This document shows, piece after piece, positions 1 through 10,512 of a stretch of 64,000 nucleotides of DNA. The notes under the pieces are model-generated. The model saw only the letters and a list, made by a program, of their open reading frames with translations, was not told the DNA's origin and did no database searches. The DNA is taken from positions 14,570,001 to 14,634,000 of the forward strand of contig NC_079878.1 of assembly GCF_029227915.1 (NCBI RefSeq), given 5' to 3'. A program made the translations under genes and the position numbers. The stretch comes from Hydractinia symbiolongicarpus. Its lineage: Eukaryota > Cnidaria > Hydrozoa > Anthoathecata > Hydractiniidae. Each line of letters begins with the position of its first letter. The stretch's first letter is position 1.

Positions 1-229
1 ATGTCTTTCTTGTTATACCTAATTTAAATCGCGAAAAATTTTCCGTAAAATTTACTTCCTATTCAAAAAACGCGAAAAAATCTTGAGAAATTATTCACCT
101 GTTTTTCTAACATTTGTTTGACATCATCATGCTGCCGCTTGTACAGATATTCCTTCTTTAACTAAAAAAAACAAAAAAACTTTACTTCAAAGGACTAGAA
201 AACATTTTTTGTTTCTTCCCTTTAACTTT

Positions 230-370
230 AAGTATGCAGTATACTTCAGGGAATTAATTTTCCCGGGAATTAATTTTGCGAGTTTTCGTCAATTTTTCAA
301 AATTAGTTTCCCCAGAAATTAATTGGAAATTCGCGAAAATTAAGTTCCGTGAAATTTAGATTTTTGTTTA
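230..370. repeat. AT-rich repeat with GAATTAATTTT and CGCGAAAATTAA units
   Basis: Several short units of the type GAATTAATTTT, AAATTCGCGAAAATTAA and TTCCGTGAAATTTAG occur in both orientations. Similar CGCGAA and TTAATT units reappear at 38985-39660, so this is probably a decayed copy of the same dispersed element. Ends were not resolved. The rest of 1-1870 shows no exon that I can support. Confidence 0.35.
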
Positions 371-1869
371 ATTTTCGAAAAACAATTTACACTATTAATT
401 TTTTTTCTGATTTACCTAGAACTACATATAAGATATAGGAATTTCAACTTAAGCGGTGTTGTTTTATGTCTCCTGCATAAAGGCCTTTGAAAAACGTTAT
501 AAATAGACCTATTTCCATATTCGTTTTCCTTCCGCGAAATATGCATGCTAAAATGCAGAATAACATGAAAACAAGATTAGTTATGAGCAAATTTTAGAAT
601 GGTTGTTTACATGCAAGTTTGCAGAATGTACCAACAAAATGTTCACATTGAAAGCTTTTTTTCTAGGGTTGTAGCTGCTATATAGCGTTGCATGAGTAAT
701 TAACAAAACAGCTTTAATATTTGTTGCATGAAATGATATCCAAGATAAATATTTTTAGACTATTGACTGTCATAATTATGTCACTGTAACATTCCCTCTG
801 TCACTCGTTTCTTTTTCCCTTTTTATTTAATTTCATCCAAGAAGCATGAAAGTTTTCAGATTACAGATTTGTAAAATTAACCCATGTATACAATATTAAT
901 TTTGAGGAAGCAATGGTGGTGTGCAACGTTCACAACACGTGCTACTGCGCTTCCGTAACTTTGAAACTGCTCATAAATCTAACGCTGATACTTAGGTTGA
1001 TGGTCCCGAGACCGAAACCGATGACGTTTCATTTTTCAATATTTTCACGGACTGTTCTAAACATGCAGCTAATCAAACTCTTTTTACACTTCCCTAATCA
1101 CAATTAGATGAACCATTTCTTTGCATATCGAAAAAGTTAGGTATAGTTCAGTTTGATCACACGGCTAGGCTACGAGATTTCTTTCACTAGCGCGTGCTAC
1201 TCTAAAACCCAACTTTGTTCCCTCTTACAGCCCAAGCTAATGAAAAAGCAACAACCACCCAATACACACGCGACATTTTGTTGATATGATTTCAAAACAA
1301 ATACTTTTAGTTACTGCCGCAGTGGTCGGGTAGTTGGAAGTGACAATAATTTTTTGTTCTTCTCTTTTCTCATTTTTTTTTTTTTTTGCTTCATGTTTCA
1401 GGAAACACATCTCGGAATGAAAAAATATTCGCTACTTTCCGATAAAATCCTAACAAAAAAAATTGACCTAGGTGGGGTACGAACCTACGCGAGACTTACT
1501 TTTCTTCAACCTATTTTAAGTATGGCAGATGAACGTAGGGTGATCTGGAGATGTGTAATTAGTGGAGTATGGACATTTTACTTCAAGCATGACTTAGAAC
1601 AACACGGACCTGAGTGGAAACAGCCTGTCCAAAATAACCTACACTCATTAACTCAACATTTCTATTTTAAAGTAATAGACACAAAAATTAATTTAGTGCA
1701 TTAACTTTCTTTGATCGTCCATATTTATTTTAATGCTGAAATATTTGGACTGACAAAAAAAAAGAAATCTTTTAAAACATCTTCCAAAAACTTTATTTCA
1801 CTTCATGAGATCTGGATGCAGTTTTGCACAGAGCCACTCAAGAATCTTTATGTAAAGCTACCTGATTTG

Positions 1870-2520
1870 TCGGACAAAATTTTTCGTCAGAAAAAATTTC
1901 ATCACCTTTAGAAATTTTCGTCACTTTTGTCCGACGAAAATTTTATCCATTTTGGAATTTTCTTATTTCTTATTAAAACTTCAATCTGCTAATATACAGG
2001 TGAAAACAAATACCACAAACGTTGTATATTCTTAGCAAACCTACAGAAACAGAAGCCGTTTAAAACGCACAATCTCTTGTAGAGATAGTTGAAAATCCGT
2101 TTAAAAGCATGTAAATTCTGTCAGAGGTGAAAGGAATTGTTTTTCAATGCTTGCGATTGTTTTTTCTTGAAAATTCCTACCAAAAGCCTAAGTTTTATAC
2201 CTTAAGGCAAGAAGGCTTTACTTTTGGTTTGCTCATGTTTGTGATTAAATTTAGTTTTATTGCTTCGATAAGTTCGAATTCTGAAGGAGGAAAGGCAATT
2301 ATTAGGTCAAAAAAGCACTCCAAGTCAGTGATATTTTGAGTCCTTGGCATGAATTTCAATAAATTTTGTTGAAAAGGACCAGTTGGTTGCCAATAACCTA
2401 TTTTTGAGAAATATATGTAAATTTTTAAAAATTTTAAAATTTGCTTTTGGACAAATTTATTTGTCGGACAAAATTTTTCATCGGACAAAATTTTTGTTGG
2501 AAAAAATTAAACATCAAGGC
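1870..2520. repeat. Repeat block with TTGTCGGACAAAATTTTTC motifs
   Basis: The motif TTTGTCGGACAAAATTTTTC occurs near 1868 and again near 2460. Its inverted form GTCCGACGAAAATTTT occurs near 1930, and a further unit lies near 3095. The segment between the direct copies carries a 97-codon minus-strand frame (2195-2488) without a family I recognise. It looks like a small non-autonomous element downstream of, or in the 3' part of, the CatSper3-like gene. Confidence 0.4.
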
Positions 2521-2889
2521 TACCTAACAACACTAACCACGTGAGTAATCACAACTTTCTTTCCTTCTTCGCTCTTGTCAAAACGAACTTAGCTCTGTTT
2601 TAGTCTTCTTTATTTACGCTGTTCGCGTTGTGTCGAATTGGTGTATTCTCTTAAGGTATATATTTTTTTAAAATTCAGCCTTTTCACGCTTATATTATAT
2701 TACTTTGGAAAACTTTGGAAAGCAATATTCTGACCATGGCAAACGTTTTTTAGTCTTACAAGCTTTTTACACACCAAGTCTGCATAAGAAGTTGTGCAAA
2801 CTGTTCTGCCATTCTTTCGCTGTTTAGCGTGTTTAGTTTAGTTTCCAAAACATCTCGTCAAACGTTTTTATTTCATAATAATGGCGTAC

Positions 2890-5351
2890 TTTTAATTGCG
2901 CTTCTTTTTCCTGTCTTTGTGCTTGCAAAAACCTCTCCGTTGCTTCGTGTATATTCTAAAGATTTCGTTTAAGAAAAAAATGATATTATCAATAAAGATT
3001 ATCAAATCATCCCGAATAAAGTTAGACTGAAAAAAACATAAATTTCTGGTTATATGGTGGTAAATTCTAATTTTTCGTGACGTCGCGAAAATTCGTCCGA
3101 CAAAATTTAATACGATAAGTTATACACAATCATAAGAATTTTTTTCTAAACATAGGGAGACCGTTTATTTATTTGAGAAATATGTATTTTCGCTTAAATG
3201 AAATGTGACAACCATATAAGTGATAATTTCGTTAACAATAGGCGAAAAGATTTTTAAAAAAAGCAGTACCATAATAATGATTCCAATGAACAAGTTCGTA
3301 AAGATGAAGTGTCCAAGAAAAATAAACACCACAGTAAACCATTGGCTTCCTGGATATTTCTCGCTTAATCGTTCTTGGATGTCAGTCCAACCATCCGCCT
3401 ACGATGAAAACACATCGTGAACATCTCAACACTGCAGCAATATACTAAAAGACTTCAACAATGTTATGTTTTGATGCGCTGAGTAGTTACTCATTTTTTG
3501 CAGAATTTCTCTACATCTGCACAATTTAATACCAGCACTGATTATTGATAGTTGCATTAAACAAAAAATAACCATTTGACTTTTCTTTCAATACGTATTT
3601 CCAAATATGGTAATAGATTTGCAGACGGACGTGCGAATTTTTCTCTTTATGCAAAACTCTTAAAGAAAAAAAAATTAAATTGAATAGAAACAACCGGAAA
3701 TGGTTGTATTTGTCAATAAACCAAAGCCAAATTAAACTTTATGTAAAAAAATTGTTTCTAAAACTCATTGTTCGTCCGACAGTTACAAATCTGTTATGTT
3801 TATTAACAGCAACACAAATGCTTATAAAAAATATTTAGGATCTCTAGCTACAGCTCCTAGCCTTTCTAAAAATGGAATAACCCCGACCTTTACCTAATAT
3901 TTTCTGAGCGGCTCTAACTAATTCACAATGGACCCATTTGCAAAAAACACTAGTCGCAAGCCCGTGAAAAAAAAAACACATGAATTCAACAGTCGGAAAA
4001 TTCACTTGAATTCACAGGTCGGAAAATTCACGTGATTCAACAGTCGGAAATCCACGGGAATCCATCACTCGGAAAATCCACGTAAATTTACCAGTCGGAA
4101 AATTCACAGAAATTCACCAGTCGGAAAATCTACGAGCATTCACAGGTCGGAAAATTTACGTGAATTCAACAGTCGGAAATTCACGGGAATCTACCAGTTG
4201 AAAAATACATGGGCATTCATCACTCGGAGAATTCACGCGAATTTACCAGTCGGAAAATCCACAGGAATTCACCAGTCGGAAAATCCACGTGAATTTGCCT
4301 GTCATTACCCATAGCTATCATCTTTGGCTCACCTCTCAAAAACGTTGCATAAATTTAGTAATATTACCGTTATGAAAGTAAACAGAGTCAGCATAGCAGT
4401 GCTCAAATCACCCCATCGAGCCTGATCACCCGTCTCTTCGTATCCAAATATGTAGTAGCCAACCACACCAAAGAAGAGCATTAGTAACACCAATAGAATG
4501 ACAACGTTTAGTACAGAGTTTCGGATCGTGTCGATCAGAGCTGTCACTAATACTTGAAGTCCTTCAATGAATGAGATAGTCCGCAACGTTCGCAACGCTG
4601 AGGTGAGAAAAGAATAATGATTGACGTTTAGAAGATTTCAGAAGACTTTTGACTATTCTTATTTCTGCAAAACTCGCTATTTTCTATGTTGTTATATTAA
4701 ATTAGACGAAGTAATAGATTTAAAATCTATTTTTTGTAATATTAAAGATAAACAGATTTAGGAGCGTAAGGTCAGAGTTTTAATACAAGCTCTCATGAAC
4801 CATTTCACTATCCTTTTGACAAAATTTAAACATTTTCGAAAAGTTCGCTAAAGTGTCCGTTACAGGTAGCAAAATTTACAATATTAAATAACATACAAGT
4901 ACTTGTATGCTATTTGGCATTGCAAATTTTGCTATGTAACGGACTCAAAATACTGTTCCACTGTAAAAAGATAGGCATGATAAAAGGTAAAATTTGTTTG
5001 TTTTATCGTGCTAACATTCATTTTTAAAGTAGCTCTATCAAATTTTATACCTCTCAGTAGTCTGAGCACATTCAAAATATTATCACCAACGTTGAGCTGA
5101 TCTAGTAGAATCTGTATGTAAGACAACGCCAGTATGATGAAATCAAATATATTGTATGCACTCTTCCAATACGCGCTTCTGTCAGCGTAAAATTTTAACA
5201 AGAATTCGCACGTGTAGATAGAAAGAAAAACGTAATCAAGAATGTCGAACAGGTGGCCTTGTGATACTTTTAAATCTTCCACTGTTTCCAGACCAATTAC
5301 GACTGCATTGATGCCGATAATAAACATGATAAATGCGTTGAAGATTCCACT
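2890..5351 (-). CDS. CATSPER3: CatSper3-like sperm cation channel subunit (partial exon set)
   Basis: Pore-forming subunit of the flagellar calcium channel CatSper (established for the family). Four exons are found: 5051-5351, 4368-4597, 3270-3398 and 2890-2955, all joining in phase. They encode S1 to S6. S4 has arginines every third residue (RLLRALRTLRT). The pore loop reads FTFIT then ADGWT across an intron, giving the CatSper signature TxDxW. It is followed by WTDIQERL, closest to vertebrate CATSPER3, and by S6. The last exon is a charged coil beginning NIHEATERF. Both ends are unresolved. Upstream candidates are a 15-bp micro-exon near 5505-5519 and a stretch near 5755-5795; downstream, an open stretch near 2765-2815 may hold the next exon. 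CATSPER4 is the main alternative. Confidence is high for CatSper, moderate for subunit 3. Confidence 0.82.
3983..4305. repeat. 26-bp minisatellite, about 12 degenerate copies
   Basis: The unit is approximately AATTCACCAGTCGGAAAATC plus six more bases. About 12 diverged copies lie in the intron between the third and second pore-region exons of the CatSper3-like gene, ending about 60 bp from the 4368 exon border. Copies vary at the CACC/CAAC/CATC position and in length (24-26 bp). Confidence 0.85.
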
Positions 5352-7238
5352 CTATAACGATAAGATGATGTTACTCTTTCTTTGAGAGTTTAATTTACTG
5401 AACTCACAATATTCTCAACTATGACCGCACAATAAGAGTATATGTATACAAATATTTCTTATTTCTAATTCAATTTTCTGCGTTAGCAAGATAACTAAAC
5501 TATACCTCCGGTGGTAATCCCTATTAAATTGTTACATAATTTAAATTGTTTGTACGTGTCGTGTCTTACTTTTCGACAGTAAGTATTACACCGAAATTTT
5601 TGAGATGTAAAAATAAAGAACTTGCCCTTGCAACAGTTGTGATTATTTCATGAAGTTTTTCTGTAGTATGTTGCTTTGCCCTAAATTTAAAAAAAATGGA
5701 GAAACAAAAAAAGTAAACAGATACACAAATATTCAGACGAAAGAAACTTACTTTACAGGTCGAAGACCAATCCCAACACCTGGACCAAACATCTTTACTA
5801 AACCTTATACTATGCTATCTAACTTTCATAAAATAAAATAACAGATGACTAACAAGCATGCACAAATCATGATTACTAAGCAACATTTAAATTTCTTAAA
5901 ACAACTATAAACTACCCTTATTCATTTTTTAGGTCTAAAACTCACTGATAATTACACTAAACTCTCAAATTTGGTATTATATTCGTGACTGGATTTGTTG
6001 TATTGTGATATACAAAGCTTGAGGTCAAAAACCAACTCTGTTTGTGTGGAACATAGTGCCCCTTGACTGAGGGCTCTGCACTTGACAGTACAACACCAAT
6101 GTGTTACTATTTGACTGCATCTGGTATCAAAAATAAACGTCCTTATGTGAAAAAAGGAAAGAAAAAAAACCTTTTTTAGTAGTTTAAGTCACCAAATCAT
6201 AAAAACCATTTTAGCTTTAATACCATTTAAATTTGATACTGTTCGATTTAACATATTCAAAGAGTTCGGATCATGCGGATTTAAAATAAAAAATACTTCG
6301 CAAATCATTTAGTATGAAGCTAGTTAAAGCTCTATGACAAGAAGCTGAAAACCAATCAAATCATTGAGTTTTGTCATAATCAACAGATTTTTGTATCAGC
6401 CAAATAGAATAAACAGAAGACAAGTAACCATGACGAATCAGACATTCACCCTCACATTACATTTTGCAAAGCAAACACTGACTGGAAGTATACATTGTCC
6501 ATTTATTATTGGTTTTAAAATAATCTACTATGTTGCTACTCTTGCTGTTAAAGTTAAAATAGTCTAATAAAACTGTGAGATAAGTTTATACAATCAAAAC
6601 ACTTTTCGTTGCAGATATGTTTGTACAACATTAGGAAAGATGTAGAAATTGGTGTATTATATATTTTCGTGATTTGGAAAAAATGTTGAAATATTATAAA
6701 ACAAAAGTAAATTAACACAAAGGTTGAAAAAATGGTATGGCACCTACAATCTTGGTCATAATATGTTGAGACAAGACAGCTAGTTTCGAAGTTCGCCACC
6801 ACAAGTAATTGCGTAGGTTATTTCTATATTAAATTCACACATTTTAAACTTGTCAATGTTCAGAATGGACTTAGCACTTAGGATCTTAGGCTATTTGAGT
6901 AAGAAGAAACTTAAAATGTGCTAATTGTTGCTGACGTCTGCATGGTCATTTTTCACGAATTTTGGGGCCTTCGTGGACCTTGACGTGGATTATTTAAGTG
7001 TGGGGGCAAGCTAGAGAATCTGACTAGCAAGTTTCCACGCTGTATTTCTGGCCCGCAAGTGTAGCGACTTTGAAGCTGTCTTCCTGGCCTCCATCTGTTT
7101 GACACTTTTGTTCATATTTAAAAAATAAGGAACAAACTGGTCTTGTCTCTTTTTTTGTCCAAGATTGTAGCAAGAAATACAACCTACAATTTCAGTTGCA
7201 ACAAATTTAAGTTTAATTTTGAATGTACTAGAAAAATA
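5352..7238. other. Interval between CatSper3-like and CIAO3 genes
   Basis: No exon supported beyond the tentative N-terminal CatSper3 candidates at 5505-5519 and 5755-5795. Short frames on either strand lack family resemblance. The CIAO3 3' UTR and the unmapped 5' end of the channel gene must lie here. Confidence 0.5.
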
Positions 7239-10134
7239 TCACCATTTAATATTGAGTGCATTGCTAACTTTTTCGATCGCATGATATTCCGTTTTAAATT
7301 CGTCTCTTAAAATGTCAAGTTCTCTGAATATGTTTCTGTCCTTCTTTGCGTCTTCTGGTACAATTGTTTGTATGCTTCGATATAATGTCTCAGTTTGCTC
7401 AAGTAACTTCTTAGCTCCTTCTTTTGTCTCTGCACGTATTTGCCCTCCCCCGTTGGTACAACCGGAAGGACATGCCATTATTTCCACGAAATCAAAATGG
7501 CATTTCTTCCGTTTGATCTTTTGAACAATATTTTGAATGTTTCGAAAGCCGTAGGCAAAAGCAAACCGTAATTTCACTTCTCCATTTGTTTCCAACAAAA
7601 CTTCTTGAAAATCTTTATTTTTTAACACCTTATATTGCAAGTCTTTGATAGTAACATTAAATAGCTGTTTAGCGGCATGCAAGAAGACATGTTGGAGGTA
7701 CCCACCAGAAGTACTACCAAAGTGATTTAACAAAACACCATTGTCATCAACAAAACTCAACTGCTCATCAATGGGGGAATTAGTTAATCCAATCAATTCC
7801 ACTTCTTTCTCTTGCAACATGCTTTCAATTTCCATTGACGTTATGACCAGATCAACATCTTTCGCTTTGTACACATCGTTGTAAAAATCCTCGCGAGAAG
7901 CCTCTAATTTTTTGTCATAACATGGCATAATTGTCACGTGGTACATTTGATTGGGTGATTTTTTTAATATCTTACTAAATTGATGTTTTACTATTGTGCC
8001 CATGATTTGTTGAGGAGACTTTGTGTTGCTGATGTAGGGAAGAACGAACTGGCCATGTGTTTTCTCAGCATAACAAACCCAGCCAGGACACGATGATGAA
8101 AGCATAGGCAAGCAGTCCTTTGAAGATTGATACCTGGAACAATAAACTATTTAATTACATATAGTAGAAGTTGCAAGGCGAACTGCAATATTTATTCTGC
8201 TTTTTGGCAAAACGCATAAAAAAAGTTAAAACTAGATGAAAAAATTAGTAGAACTACAAAACATTTTTCCTGACACTAAGTAGAAAAAAATACCTTAGCT
8301 ATTGAAAAATTATTGTGAATTGTAATGCACACTGATCTGGTCTCACTATCATGAAAAAATGGCTGCGAATAATGGGGAAAAAACATTATAAAGCAAACCT
8401 TTCAGACAAACAGGAAGTCATCATTTTTTTTTAAATATACTGAAATGTCTAGTAACAATATTAAAGACAGCACAAGAACAGTAACTAAGCTCTTATTAAA
8501 GCAATTTTAGTATCAAGGTGAATATTATGAATTATTACAGGGGATGCATTATTTAATGCTGACTTAAAACAGAATTTAAGATGCTCAACTGTGACTGTAT
8601 CATGCAGAATACTCTTCAGAACAAAATCAAACATCACCTTTCAACAAATTCTGCTTGCATTTCCAGCAGGCTAATATTCCGTGCTGTGTTTGTATCAAAT
8701 ACATAGTGACAACCAAGATTCTTGAAAAATGTAGTAAGCTTTGTAAAACACTCATTCATCTCCAAATTAAATTTTGCTGCAATAGATGCCAATGATTGCA
8801 GTGATACTGAGATGACTATAATCTTTTTTTGATCATCAGAAACTGATTGGTTTTCTGAAAGAACCCTAGACATTATATACAAATAAAAAATATAATGTAG
8901 TTGTATCATAAAAATTGATCTGTAGGTTTTGTTGCTTTTTTTTAGACTAAATACAATTCAAGGTATTGAAATTTATTGTTGAAAATGCTTTTTAACCCTA
9001 TATCTAATGCAGGTGAGGGGAGATTCCACCGCCAATTCACTTTTGTTTATAACTACAAAATACAGTTCCAACAACCCAAAACATGTTTACTTTTAATATA
9101 TTTTTGAGAAGCTACTTTTTGTAAAAATCCCATTTTGGAAGTTGCCAGGTCCACTGTGTTGTTAAATGATGTCCCAGAAGTAGAAATCTTTGCTCATTGT
9201 TACTACTCTCCTTCTGCATTATCCCAAATGGTAATTTTATGTAGGGTGTAAATTAACTCAAAAGCCAATCTCATTAACTCATAAGAATCAGCAGTAAAAA
9301 CATGTGTTCTTAGAAAAATGGTTGACGTTATAAAAGTTTCAATTCAGTCAATTATTTTTTTATGCTACATTCTATTTTTTAATTTCGTCACATTACTTGA
9401 GATGGTTAAATCAACCACCAAGGATATTTGTCACCCAAAAAGTTCAGTATAAATAGAGTCAACTCTACTAGTTATAAATAGACCTTTCTAGAAATTGAAA
9501 TGTGGTAACTTACTTATATAACTCTTCTTGACTTTGCTGAGCAATCAAAACACTTTCAGCAGATGTGATGCATCCACTACATGCAAGGCAGTCATTCAAT
9601 GTGATCTCTGCTTTTTTAAGGCGAACCTGTTCACCACTTTCTTCATCCAGCTAAAACGATAGTATTATCTTAAAGGGACAGATTATTTGCTAAACAAATT
9701 TTTGCAAATCTTTTTTTTAAGGAATTTATTTTTTTGGTTTTTGCTTAAAAAATTTTTGCTGTCAACTCTACAAATTTCTATTAATAACATTTAAACTGAT
9801 ATTTTAACATTGTGTGTAATCAGATAATCGACTACATATATAAATTTTTAACTTGCGGTCAAACTAGTGATTTGTTTTCCTACCACAACAACATTGTGTA
9901 AAGGCAAGCACAAATTTAGCTATTTTTGTCAACTTTTTCTCTGTGTTTGAAAAAATAATTAAAACAAAAACAAGCAATAAAGACCTGATAATATCCATCA
10001 GCCTCTATTTTAATGGCTGCACCACCTGTCCTGCTATTTGACTTCTCTACTTTCACAGGTTTGATACATTCTTGTGAAGGCGTGATGAAGTCATTTAAAT
10101 CAGTAAGTTGCAAAGCACCACTAAATTTTGACAT
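7239..10134 (-). CDS. CIAO3: Cytosolic iron-sulfur assembly component 3 (Nar1/NARFL)
   Basis: CIAO3/Nar1 carries iron-sulfur clusters and connects the early and late (CIA targeting complex) steps of cytosolic Fe-S protein assembly. Exons: 9985-10134, 9514-9650, 8638-8865 and 7239-8133, phases continuous, 469 aa, close to the usual length of about 476. The ATG is chosen because [13 protein letters not shown] follows it, as in the family. Cluster ligands are visible: C23 in SQEC and C71, C74, C77 in CLACSGC. The hydrogenase-like domain has [24 protein letters not shown] and [12 protein letters not shown], which supply the second set of cysteines. The protein ends in NIKW; a terminal tryptophan is the type of tail known to bind the CIA targeting complex. 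The ATG lies 378 bp downstream of the stop of the Rab gene on the same strand. Nothing is broken. Confidence 0.95.
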
Positions 10135-10512
10135 TGTTAAGTCCTAAATAACAAAGCAATCTTATTTTCTCCGAGTTTTCCCAACAAAGGAAGAAAATTC
10201 TTAGAAGTGACAGGTTGAACATATAAAATGTCCCATACCTGTATGAGCAGGAAATATAACAGTGTGACTGGCTAAATCAACATTCACAGAAGATTAGCTA
10301 TATGCTGAAGATATTTTAATAAATTTCAAGATAAAGAACAGTAAGCGAAACGCCTAAAAAGCTCACAATTATGACTAGGAATCGCCATGTAATCAACATG
10401 GGGATTCTTAATCATGAAATAAGAAGACTGATAAATAATAAAAACCCGGCTGAAAAGTTACACAGGTTGGTTGAAAAGAAAAGAACAGAACAGAAAGATG
10501 CAATATGATACC

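Noticed and set aside
2195-2488. 97-codon minus-strand frame downstream of CatSper3 exons
   Set aside because: No resemblance to the CatSper C-terminus and it lies between copies of a repeat.
5650-5841. Plus-strand frame with TGRRPIPTPGPNIFTKPY
   Set aside because: No partner exons or family recognised; the opposite strand (FGPGVGIGLRP) could equally be an N-terminal CatSper3 exon, and neither is supported.
7312-7524. Plus-strand 70-codon frame
   Set aside because: Antisense shadow of CIAO3.
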